This document shows, one piece after another, positions 1 through 5,728 of a stretch of DNA of 6,873 nucleotides. The DNA is from Candidatus Atribacteria bacterium. Its GTDB lineage: Bacteria; Bipolaricaulota; Bipolaricaulia; UBA7950; UBA9294. Both the position numbers and the translations under genes were made by a program. A model generated the notes under the pieces. That model was given only the letters and a program-made list of their open reading frames with translations. It did not search any database and had not been told where the DNA came from. The stretch is taken from positions 1 to 6,873 of the forward strand of contig SPBW01000116.1 of the NCBI GenBank assembly GCA_004525685.1, in the 5' to 3' direction. Positions within the stretch are counted from its first letter, which is position 1. Each line of letters begins with the position of its first letter.

Positions 1-552
1 CAACTCGAACGCGCATCGAAACAAGGCGCTGGTCTTCAGCTGAATCATCGCGCGGTATTCGGGTGGGGTGATCCAACGGGACTCGAACTCCAGATCGAGG
101 GCCTGGCCATCCACAAGATCGCGCATGGCATCCAACAAGCATTCGATCGCTTCGGGCGAGGTCTTGGTTGCCTCCAACAGCGCCAGCGAGATCATCAGAT
201 CGCCAGCATTGATCGCCTTGGCAATGCCGATCAGAGACCAGACGGTGGCGCGCCCGCGCCTCTTCGTGTCCGCATCCTCAATGTCGTCATGGATGAGCGA
301 GAAGTTGTGGAGCAGTTCCAGCGCGATCGCTGCGGGCAGAGCTGATCTCGTATCTGCCCCCAGTTCCGTTGCCACAAACAACACCAGGCTGGGCCGGAGG
401 AGCTTGCCCAGCGCATGGGTCGGTTTGCCATTGGCCGTCTCTAGACCGACGTGATACCGCAGCATCTGGCGCGTTTCGCCCTCTCCATGGAGTGCTTGAG
501 CCAGGCCCACGCGAATGTCGTCACGGTATGTGTTGAGGAACGCTTCGTTCAT
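1..552 (-). CDS. All-E polyprenyl (probably geranylgeranyl) diphosphate synthase, C-terminus cut by window edge
   Basis: The first 184 residues of a class I trans-isoprenyl diphosphate synthase, which condenses isopentenyl diphosphate onto allylic diphosphates in the cytoplasm to make precursors for quinones, carotenoids or lipids. GKLLRP (residues 49-54) matches the usual GKRLRP substrate-binding motif. The first aspartate-rich motif is DDIED at 89-93, inside NFSLIHDDIEDAD, followed by KRRGRATVW. NAGDLM (115-120), GQALDLEFE (149-157) and the KT pair at 173-174 are also family landmarks. The second aspartate-rich motif lies beyond the edge; full members have about 300-330 residues. Phe84, five residues before the first Asp, is the position known to limit chain length, and an aromatic there suits a C20 product; this is inference. 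ATG at 550-552 follows AGGGG at 560-564 with a 7-base spacer. It lies 21 bases downstream of the DUF3467 gene, so the two are probably cotranscribed. I am sure of the family and unsure of product length. Confidence 0.93.
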   Translation of the reverse strand, partial: MNEAFLNTYRDDIRVGLAQALHGEGETRQMLRYHVGLETANGKPTHALGKLLRPSLVLFVATELGADTRSALPAAIALELLHNFSLIHDDIEDADTKRRGRATVWSLIGIAKAINAGDLMISLALLEATKTSPEAIECLLDAMRDLVDGQALDLEFESRWITPPEYRAMIQLKTSALFRCAFEL

Positions 553-573
553 GAACTCGCCCCTTGTGTCCCT

Positions 574-852
574 CTAGGTCAATGTCGGAGGCAGCACGAT
601 CTTGCCGAAGTTCTTTTCGTAGCGCTGGATGTTCTCGCCGATGGCTTGATAGAGACGTTTCATGTGTCCCGGATTGACGATGACACGCGAGGTCAAGATG
701 GCCTGATCTCCCTTGGGAGATTGCGTCTGCGGATCGATCATCAAGAAATCGACGATGAACTCTTCTTTGCGGTGCGAAATCAACGCGAGGTTTGAGTAGT
801 GGCCTCGGCGCGTCTCGTTATCCGCTGCAATCTGCATCTTTCGTTCTGACAA
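574..852 (-). CDS. DUF3467 family small protein with TTG start
   Basis: A 92-residue protein that I recognise as DUF3467, a short conserved bacterial family without an established function. The conserved core is visible in order: ARGHYSN-like RRGHYSN at about 15-21, the EEFIVDF block at 30-36, SRVIVNPGHMKRL at about 55-67, and the C-terminal ENIQRYEKNFGKI at about 73-85. Length fits the family. There is no signal peptide, membrane segment or cysteine, so it is probably cytoplasmic. The start is TTG (850-852): a perfect AGGAGG at 858-863 sits 5 bases before it, while the next ATG at 835-837 has no such site. The gene is first in a likely two-gene operon with the polyprenyl synthase. Whether it takes part in isoprenoid synthesis cannot be told from sequence. 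Confidence 0.88.
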   Translation of the reverse strand: MSERKMQIAADNETRRGHYSNLALISHRKEEFIVDFLMIDPQTQSPKGDQAILTSRVIVNPGHMKRLYQAIGENIQRYEKNFGKIVLPPTLT

Positions 853-856
853 GTGA

Positions 857-863
857 ACCTCCT
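857..863 (-). promoter_or_regulatory. Strong ribosome binding site fixing a TTG start
   Basis: The minus strand reads AGGAGGT here, a full anti-16S match. AGGAGG ends 5 bases before the TTG at 850-852. It decides the start of the DUF3467 gene in favour of TTG over the internal ATG. A strong site paired with a weak start codon may tune expression. Confidence 0.85.
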
Positions 864-876
864 ATGGTTGTTAGGC

Positions 877-905
877 ATGGTATTGCTTCACAGAGAGGCT
901 GGCAA
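877..905 (-). promoter_or_regulatory. Candidate sigma-70 promoter for the DUF3467-polyprenyl synthase operon
   Basis: On the minus strand TTGCCA (900-905) is separated by exactly 17 bases from TACCAT (877-882). The first matches the -35 consensus at 5 of 6 positions and the second matches the -10 consensus at 4 of 6. Transcription would start near 870, giving a leader of about 18 bases that contains the AGGAGG. The spacing and position fit well, but the -10 is only fair, so this is a candidate. The hairpin repeats at 913-1021 lie upstream of it and would not be in this transcript. Confidence 0.4.
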
Positions 906-912
906 TGGCAAC

Positions 913-1021
913 GGGAATGCTTCGCATTCCTTGAGAGAAATCGTATAGCGATTTCTCTTGGGAGGTGGCTTGTTCATACGAATGGGAACTCTGCGAGTTC
1001 CTTTGCGATTCTCTTGGGCGG
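913..1021. repeat. Two degenerate copies of a hairpin-containing repeat
   Basis: Three short-loop palindromes occur in 90 bases: GGAATGC/GCATTCC at 914-930 (7 pairs, 3-base loop), AGAGAAATCG/CGATTTCTCT at 934-958 (10 pairs, 5-base loop), and GGAACTC/GAGTTCC at 985-1001 (7 pairs, 3-base loop). The first and third belong to two copies of one unit 71 bases apart. Both have the frame GGGAA...TTCCTT, and both end in a shared tail: 948-965 and 1005-1021 differ by one missing T and one A/C change. The two hairpins differ at two stem positions, with matching changes on the opposite arm, so pairing is kept. The second copy lacks the left arm of the 10-pair hairpin. No U-run follows on either strand, so they are poor intrinsic terminators. 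This looks like a REP-type intergenic repeat. Confidence 0.7.
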
Positions 1022-1185
1022 GACTACCAGACAATGTGGAGCTATCTGACGAGTCGAGATCGTGAGTGTGTCTTTGGGCAGCCCTGAGCATCGCTTTGGC
1101 AATTCTCGTGCCCACTCTTCACGGCCTTCATGGTGGGTGCTCGCTTTGTGCTTTTGCCCTATGGGCTGTTGAGGCGTTGGACGCT

Positions 1186-2409
1186 CTAGGGCTGCAGGTG
1201 TCGCTGGAAGAACCTCTCAATCGCCTTGCGGTGATGTCCAGGAATCAAGATATGGTGATTGCCTAGTGGTGAGTGGAGGAGTTCATCAATTGGCTCTGAC
1301 ATTCGAACGCGCAGTTGTGTGCGGCATAGATCTGAGCGGAATTGCGTGTTCTCTAGGCTGCCTTCGCGAACGAAGAGGTGGTCGAGTCGCTCGCCTCCCA
1401 GACGGAACATGGTATAGGCCCCCTCAGGGAAGGTTCCGGAGATTCCGATGCCCAGATCGGATTCAAAGTGCGTATAGACGGTGTAATGCATGGCCATCGA
1501 CAAGGGACACATGCAATGTGCCAGCCCGACGACACGCTCCTGTGGATCGACAGACGCAATGTTGCCCATGAACGCAACTTGCCCCGACAAGAGCGACGCG
1601 ATGTACAGAGAGAAGAGCGTCTGCAGATCGCCTTCACACCCTGCGGGAATTCCCTCATCATTCAGCCGCGACAAGGCGTAGCAGCCGGTCGTATGCAAGT
1701 CAGTGACCAGGTCGAAGCATCGTACACTGCAGGCAGACAGGCGATACTCGTCAACCAAAGCGCGTAACCCTCGATATACAGTAATCGCTTCGCGGATGTC
1801 TTCAGGCTTTGGGCCGATGATGGCTTTCGCCTCACGCGTGAACGCGGCCAGTTCCTTTCGCGACACCGTTGCCGTGCGAATGTGATCCATCAATTCTTGG
1901 ATGTCGACGGTGACCAAGTCGACGGCCAGGCGTCCCTTGAGGAACGCCGAATCAACGTCTGATGCGACAAGCCACTCCGACGGTTCTCCAATGAGTCCAA
2001 CACGGCTGAATCGAAGTGCCTTCCAAGCAGATGCCAGAACAAGCTCAAGCTGCAATTCGGGAACAATCGCTGCGGCATCGCCAAACAAAATGCGGCCGCT
2101 GCCGCCATCTCGTCGAATGCGTGCCAGAATCTCAAGCGACGCCGGTAGCGAGTTATGGCCAGGATGTGCGACGAGAATTGAGGGAGCGGGAAGCTGAGCG
2201 ACCGTCTTTAACACATCGCGTTCGACACCACCTGTCAGAACCAGCACGACGGCCAAGCAATCGCCGGACGGCTTCTTGACTTCCGCGATCTCGAAACTGG
2301 CAACTGCACGTAGGCCATCGAGCAACGTCGTCTTAAGCGCGCGTAACTGCGCCTCGTCGTGCAGCGACGATGCGTGTGTCAATACCTCGATCTTGTTCAT
2401 TGGGTTCAT
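1186..2409 (-). CDS. L-fucose/L-arabinose isomerase-fold protein
   Basis: A 407-residue cytoplasmic protein that resembles the L-fucose/L-arabinose isomerase superfamily, whose members interconvert aldoses and ketoses with a metal ion. The N-terminal 200 residues are poorly conserved. The C-terminal domain carries the recognisable core: EGIPAGCEGDLQT at 252-264, GNIASVD at 282-288, LAHC at 296-299, THFESDLGIGI at 313-323, and PLGNHHILIPGHH at 381-393. Glu259 falls at the place of the first metal-binding Glu of FucI. The residue 24 further on, where FucI has its metal-binding Asp, is Asn283. His385 or His386 is the likely third ligand. The substrate cannot be read, and no sugar kinase or transporter lies beside it. 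Classical FucI (about 590) and AraA (about 500) are longer, so this is a shorter branch. The ATG at 2407-2409 lacks a clear Shine-Dalgarno site; ATG at 2398-2400 is an alternative. Two palindromes just upstream may regulate it. Confidence 0.75.
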   Translation of the reverse strand: MNPMNKIEVLTHASSLHDEAQLRALKTTLLDGLRAVASFEIAEVKKPSGDCLAVVLVLTGGVERDVLKTVAQLPAPSILVAHPGHNSLPASLEILARIRRDGGSGRILFGDAAAIVPELQLELVLASAWKALRFSRVGLIGEPSEWLVASDVDSAFLKGRLAVDLVTVDIQELMDHIRTATVSRKELAAFTREAKAIIGPKPEDIREAITVYRGLRALVDEYRLSACSVRCFDLVTDLHTTGCYALSRLNDEGIPAGCEGDLQTLFSLYIASLLSGQVAFMGNIASVDPQERVVGLAHCMCPLSMAMHYTVYTHFESDLGIGISGTFPEGAYTMFRLGGERLDHLFVREGSLENTQFRSDLCRTQLRVRMSEPIDELLHSPLGNHHILIPGHHRKAIERFFQRHLQP

Positions 2410-2427
2410 GCTACCAGCTCATCGGCG

Positions 2428-2470
2428 GGACAGCTGTCCTATTCCTGACGTAGCAATTGGACACCTGTCA
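2428..2470. promoter_or_regulatory. Candidate operator: paired palindromes GGACAGCTGTCC-like
   Basis: A perfect 12-base palindrome, GGACAGCTGTCC, lies at 2428-2439. A related copy, GGACACCTGTCA, lies at 2459-2470 and matches it at 10 of 12 positions. Their starts are 31 bases apart, close to three helical turns, so bound proteins would sit on the same face. The nearer site is 18 bases upstream of the isomerase start, where its promoter should be. The mscS start is 137 or more bases away on the other side. This is the arrangement expected of a repressor or activator site for the isomerase gene. The regulator is not identifiable in the window. Confidence 0.45.
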
Positions 2471-2598
2471 CTGTTTGTCTGGGAACGGGAACACGATTAT
2501 GTGGTCTCTTCTCCCCTCACTGCGGTGCGCTTGGCGTTTCGCCCTTGTCCGTTGCGATAAAGTGGTCGCAGATGGCATACACGGTATCATTGCGCTTT

Positions 2599-2604
2599 GG
2601 AGGG
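2599..2604 (+). promoter_or_regulatory. Ribosome binding site deciding the MscS start
   Basis: GGAGGG precedes the ATG at 2608-2610 by three bases (GGAGG by four). The reading frame stays open upstream to 2545, but the extra 21 residues have no ribosome site and are not membrane-like, so the downstream ATG is preferred. Confidence 0.7.
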
Positions 2605-2607
2605 ATC

Positions 2608-3678
2608 ATGGACTTCTTGATGAGCGAGTTCCAAGGAAATCTGGTGTGGCAGTGGCTGGTAGCGTTTGGCGTGTTGCTGTTCGTGGGATTCGTCGGTCGA
2701 ATCCTTCTTCGTTTTGCCGTGCGCAAGCTACGTGCTGTGGTGGTTGTGACACCCGGTCGGTTCGATGATCTTGTCGTTGACCTGCTTGAGAAGACGCGCT
2801 TCCTCTTCCTCTTCGTTGTCTCGCTGTATGCGGGGACCTTGTTCCTCTCTCTGCCTGAAGTCGCCAACGACGTGTTGCGTACGATATTCGTGATCGCCAC
2901 GCTCATTCAGGCGGGAACATGGGGCAACGCCTTTGTCGCGTTCTGGATTCACCGGAGTGTCAGGCGAAAGCTTGATGACGATGCAGCCGCGGCGACCTCA
3001 TTGGCTGCACTTGGGTTCGTTGCCAAGCTCGTTCTGTGGACTGTCGTTGTCCTCTTGACGCTCGACAACCTGGGCGTCAATGTCTCAACGCTCATTGCCA
3101 CCCTGGGCGTGGGCGGAATTGCGATCGCTCTGGCTGTTCAGAACATCCTATCCGACTTGTTCGCGTCGCTATCGATCATTGTCGATCGGCCGTTTGTAAT
3201 TGGCGATTTCATCATTGTCGGCGAGCAGATGGGGAATGTTGAAAAGATTGGGCTGAAGACGACGCGGGTTCGAAGCCTAACTGGCGAGCAAATCATCTTC
3301 TCCAATAGCGATCTGTTATCCAGCAGAGTCCGCAACTACAGGCGCATGTACGAGCGGCGCATTGCGTTCACAGTTGGCGTGACCTATCAGACAACGCCAG
3401 AAGAACTCGAAGCGATTCCGGTATTGATCGAGGGAATTGTCTCGTGCCAGCCAGATGTTCGTTTTGACCGTTGCCATTTCAAATCCCTTGGCGACTTCGC
3501 GCTTCAGATAGAAACTGTCTACTATGTGCTTGTTTCCGACTATGCCGTCTACATGAATGTTCAGCAGGCCATCAACCTAGGCATCATGCGGGCATTCGCA
3601 CAGCGAGGCATTGAGTTCGCCTATCCAACGCAAACACTGTTTGTGCAGGGCAACGCGTCGAACGATGTGGTCTCCTAG
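2608..3678 (+). CDS. MscS-family small-conductance mechanosensitive ion channel
   Basis: A 356-residue inner-membrane channel of the MscS family, which opens under membrane tension to release solutes during osmotic downshock. Hydrophobic segments lie at about 13-33, 64-82, 91-113 and 134-152, followed by the pore helix at about 158-192. The pore region carries the family hallmark: glycine- and alanine-rich GVGGIAIALAVQNILSD at 167-183, then SIIVDRPFVIGDFI at 189-202 leading into the beta domain. The cytoplasmic domain has VEKIGLKTTRVRS (211-223) and FSNSDLLSSRVRNY (231-244). It ends with the usual FAYPTQTLF (337-345). There are about five membrane passes, against three in E. coli MscS, as in many medium-length paralogues. 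The gene stands alone on the plus strand, divergent from the isomerase gene and convergent with the DUF401 gene. There are 46 bases between the two stop codons, with no clear terminator hairpin. Confidence 0.95.
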   Translation: MDFLMSEFQGNLVWQWLVAFGVLLFVGFVGRILLRFAVRKLRAVVVVTPGRFDDLVVDLLEKTRFLFLFVVSLYAGTLFLSLPEVANDVLRTIFVIATLIQAGTWGNAFVAFWIHRSVRRKLDDDAAAATSLAALGFVAKLVLWTVVVLLTLDNLGVNVSTLIATLGVGGIAIALAVQNILSDLFASLSIIVDRPFVIGDFIIVGEQMGNVEKIGLKTTRVRSLTGEQIIFSNSDLLSSRVRNYRRMYERRIAFTVGVTYQTTPEELEAIPVLIEGIVSCQPDVRFDRCHFKSLGDFALQIETVYYVLVSDYAVYMNVQQAINLGIMRAFAQRGIEFAYPTQTLFVQGNASNDVVS

Positions 3679-3724
3679 TTGCGTTCTGAACGCCGGTTCT
3701 GCTGTTGCGGGCACGCACGATGGC

Positions 3725-4915
3725 TCACGAGAAGACGAGCAAGCTGAACAGTACAGTCACAACCAACGCGACAGCTGTCGGAATGGCCATCCGCCCAAGA
3801 AACGCTCCCAGTGTGGTCTTGAAATACTCCAGGGATACCGAGATGCAGGGATGAATCGGCGTCAAGATGTAGCCCAGGAAGATCGCGAAGTAGGTGAGCG
3901 CAAATACCGGCGCGGACATGCCCCCGTACGTAGTGACATAGATCGGCACAACAATCGACATGGGGGCCTGGATTCGTCCAGTGATCAATCCCAAGAGTGA
4001 GCCGATGACGATACACAACACAACAGGAGGCAAGGCCAGAGCTCCAATTCTCTCGGGCACGCCTGATGTTGTGAACACATTCAGGAACGCAAACATGGCC
4101 AGGATGATCAACATGTACTTCCATGGGCGTGCCTTGCGAACAACGCCCTTGAATTGGGGCCATCGAATCTTGCCGACGGCAAGTGCCATAAACAGGCTGA
4201 CAAGGACGCCCACGACGGTTCCCAGCTCGGCGTAGGGAAGGTCAATCGAACGTTTCAGCACAAGGTCGAGAGACGGGGCAATGAGGATCATCGAAAGCGG
4301 CACGAGGAGCCCGGCCAGGGAAAACGCCCCCGTTTGAGACAACGTACCCCGAACTTTGCGCAAGAGGAACAGGTAACCCAAGAGCAGTGTGAGCGCAAAT
4401 GCAGGGAGCAGGTAAGGAATGGCGTCATACACCTCTAGGTCGGCAATCCTCGCCGAGGCGATCAGTGCCGGCCCGAGTGGATACACAAGCAGCAGAACGT
4501 GACGGAACCACACATTGATTGCGGCCTTGATGTCCGAGGGAGCTAGGCTACCCGCTCCATGCTCAACGAGTGGAGCTGAAAGGAGCGTGCCTCCCGGCAT
4601 GGGAAGCATGCCAAGCAAGCCCGGCCCCAAGGCGAGAAATGGACGAATCCCGATGCGAAGATTGGCAACCAACCGATCCATCTCCCCCGATGCCTCCATG
4701 GCACCGCCGATGAGGGGGATGACGCCGACGACTACTGCCAGAAGTAGCACAGAAGGATCGGAGAGCGTTACCCACACGGCGTCTGCGAATGATCCGAAGG
4801 AGTGCGTGAACAACGCCAGAGCGAGGGCGGCAATCCCCATACCCAAAGCGAGATTGCGGCGGGAAACGAGAAGGAGCAAGCCGATGGACAACGAGAATCC
4901 AATCCACAGAAGCAT
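3725..4915 (-). CDS. DUF401 family integral membrane transporter-like protein
   Basis: A 396-residue, very hydrophobic protein with roughly ten to twelve membrane segments, recognised as DUF401. This family is related in style to GntP/DctM/ArsB-type secondary transporters, but its substrate is unknown. Family landmarks are visible: LLGMLPMPGGTLLSAPLV at about 100-117, INVWFRH at 133-139, then a second half with SIVVPIYVTTYGGMSAPVF (320-338) and GYILTPIHPCISVSLEYF (348-365). The glycine/proline-rich PMPGG and TPIHPC stretches, one in each half, look like paired re-entrant loops of an inverted-repeat transporter; this is inference. The ATG at 4913-4915 follows a G-rich GGGGGGT about 5 bases upstream, a tolerable ribosome site. 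It is divergent from the duplicated-repeat protein gene across 101 bases, so shared regulation is possible. Confidence 0.88.
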   Translation of the reverse strand: MLLWIGFSLSIGLLLLVSRRNLALGMGIAALALALFTHSFGSFADAVWVTLSDPSVLLLAVVVGVIPLIGGAMEASGEMDRLVANLRIGIRPFLALGPGLLGMLPMPGGTLLSAPLVEHGAGSLAPSDIKAAINVWFRHVLLLVYPLGPALIASARIADLEVYDAIPYLLPAFALTLLLGYLFLLRKVRGTLSQTGAFSLAGLLVPLSMILIAPSLDLVLKRSIDLPYAELGTVVGVLVSLFMALAVGKIRWPQFKGVVRKARPWKYMLIILAMFAFLNVFTTSGVPERIGALALPPVVLCIVIGSLLGLITGRIQAPMSIVVPIYVTTYGGMSAPVFALTYFAIFLGYILTPIHPCISVSLEYFKTTLGAFLGRMAIPTAVALVVTVLFSLLVFS

Positions 4916-5016
4916 GTACGACCCCCCGTCCTCGGCCGAAGCATATCCGATTCACGAAGCTCGTTCGACGCTGGCAACTCGTGTATTGTGAGGTAACGTC
5001 AAGTGAGGTGAGCAAG
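4916..5016. promoter_or_regulatory. Divergent promoter region between DUF401 gene and duplicated-repeat gene
   Basis: These 101 bases must hold the start signals of both divergent genes. I find no strong -35/-10 pair on either strand; on the plus strand TATTGT at 4984-4989 is a possible -10 with a poor -35. GTGAGGT occurs twice, at 4988-4994 and 5003-5009; the second copy overlaps the ribosome site of the plus-strand gene. Confidence 0.35.
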
Positions 5017-5400
5017 ATGTCAACGATCGAATCCGCTGTCCTGTCCGCGCTACGAGATGCCAAACTGCCTTGTGCATTTGCTTTTCGAATCGCACAGGAA
5101 AACGCTTGGACGCCAGCTGAAGTTGGAGAGGAAGCCGACCGGCTTGGTGTTCGAATCTCGCGATGCCAACTGGGCTTGTTCGGCTACGACGTGTTCCGGC
5201 AGAAGGGGATCATTCAGGAGTTGGGCGAAGTCCCCGGCGACGTCACAGTCTCGCTACGCGCCGTCGATGTGGACGGCCAGGTCCCTTGTGAAGCGCTATG
5301 GCGCATTGCCAATGAACATGGCTTGCCGCGCGTGGTGATTGCCTGTGCGGCAGAGACGCTGGAGCTTCGCGTGGCACCGTGTCAGTTGGGTTGCTTCTAG
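5017..5400 (+). CDS. Small protein of two tandem PC-x30-CQLGxF repeats, unknown function
   Basis: A 127-residue protein of unknown function, with no signal peptide or membrane segment. It is an internal duplication: residues 18-55 align without gaps to 90-127 at a constant offset of 72. About 14 of 38 positions are identical, including Pro-Cys (18-19, 90-91), RIA (24-26, 96-98), Glu28/100, Ala40/112, Leu43/115, Arg46/118 and the closing CQLGxF (50-55, 122-127). Each repeat thus has two cysteines 31 apart. The stretch FRIAQENAWTPAEVGEEADR in repeat 1 looks like a helix-turn-helix, but repeat 2 has lost that pattern. The cysteines could bind a metal or cluster, or be redox active; none of this is proven. 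Translation probably starts at ATG 5017-5019, with GAGGTG at 5005-5010 six bases before it. The frame is open back to 4981 without a ribosome site. It is divergent from the DUF401 transporter gene, hence perhaps its regulator or partner. Confidence 0.82.
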   Translation: MSTIESAVLSALRDAKLPCAFAFRIAQENAWTPAEVGEEADRLGVRISRCQLGLFGYDVFRQKGIIQELGEVPGDVTVSLRAVDVDGQVPCEALWRIANEHGLPRVVIACAAETLELRVAPCQLGCF

Positions 5401-5410
5401 GAGACGTAGG

Positions 5411-5544
5411 ATTCACGCGCAGAGTGAGCTCAGAAGCAGGCGCTCTTCTGTTCACACGCCTTCCTCTGCTTGCTCCGCGGCCTCTGCGGTGAGAGATGTT
5501 CTGGCGCTAGGGTATTCACCGCAGAGTGCGCAAAGAACGCAGAG
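5411..5544. repeat. Three-copy GCAGAG-type intergenic repeat in alternating orientation
   Basis: A unit of about 30 bases beginning ATTCAC-CGCAGAGTG occurs forward at 5411-5440, inverted at 5464-5492, and forward again at 5514-5544. Copies 1 and 3 share ATTCAC then CGCAGAGTG, separated by one extra G in copy 1, and continue alike with AGAA and GCAG. The inverted copy matches copy 3 at 23 of 29 positions and ends in CTCTGCGGTGA, the complement of TCACCGCAGAG. Copies 2 and 3 can fold into a long imperfect hairpin with a 23-base loop. A smaller stem, CAGAAG/CTTCTG, lies at 5431-5450 between copies 1 and 2. Similar GCAGAG-rich intergenic repeats are, as I recall, scattered in many bacterial genomes. 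I see no coding or transposase sequence here. Confidence 0.72.
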
Positions 5545-5728
5545 ACGATCAGAACAGGAACCCCGCTCTTAGGCTAGTTCACAGCAAGAGCTGCCCTCTT
5601 CAGACTCTCTGTTCAGTTGTAGATGATGGGTTAGGGGATCAGTCAGGGCGCTTCCCCTGCGCGCTCAGCGGTAGGGTAGGTTCTGTCATTGGGGTCTAGC
5701 GGACGTTCAAGAGCAGATGGAGATACTC
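5545..5728. other. Noncoding spacer after the repeat cluster
   Basis: These 184 bases separate the repeat cluster from the stop codon of the dehydrogenase. I see no gene. Two weak stems occur: AAGAG/CTCTT at 5586-5600 and CAGGG/CCCTG at 5644-5659. Neither has a following T-run, so neither is called a terminator, although one of them could help end the minus-strand transcript. Confidence 0.5.

Larger units (their letters stand above)
864..1185. other. Intergenic spacer between isomerase-fold gene and DUF3467 gene
   Basis: This is a 322-base gap between two minus-strand genes. Its part next to DUF3467 holds a candidate promoter and the hairpin repeats, listed separately. In the rest (1022-1185) I see no gene, tRNA or convincing terminator. 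The only structure is a weak GCCC/GGGC stem near 1158-1168 without a proper T-run. Short open frames across the gap lack ribosome sites and recognisable protein sequence. Confidence 0.6.

Noticed and set aside
888..1115. 75-residue minus-strand open frame across the hairpin repeats
   Set aside because: It begins at GTG with only a weak ribosome site, and its sequence follows the palindromic repeats rather than any protein family. It is best explained as an artefact of the repeat.
1066..1266. 66-residue plus-strand hydrophobic open frame
   Set aside because: It has no ribosome site, and its last third is antisense to the isomerase C-terminus, whose family motifs are clear.
3679..3724. Terminator between the convergent mscS and DUF401 genes
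   Set aside because: Only a 4-pair GAAC/GTTC stem is visible, with no T-run on either strand.
3675..4163. 162-residue minus-strand open frame
   Set aside because: It is a frame-shifted shadow of the DUF401 gene, rich in His, Cys and Arg with no family resemblance.
4988..5009. Direct repeat GTGAGGT as an operator
   Set aside because: The second copy is explained by the ribosome binding site, and a single 7-base repeat at this spacing could be chance.
4563..5063. 166-residue minus-strand open frame overlapping two genes
   Set aside because: It covers the DUF401 start, the divergent spacer and the opposite-strand repeat protein in another frame. Its Arg/Ser-rich composition is typical of a shadow frame.
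5464..5544. Possible CRISPR fragment from repeated 29-base units
   Set aside because: The copies are inverted relative to each other, imperfect and only 23 bases apart. There is no regular spacer series and no cas gene.
5644..5659. CAGGG/CCCTG hairpin as dehydrogenase terminator
   Set aside because: The stem has only 5 pairs, lies about 70 bases past the stop codon and has no U-run.
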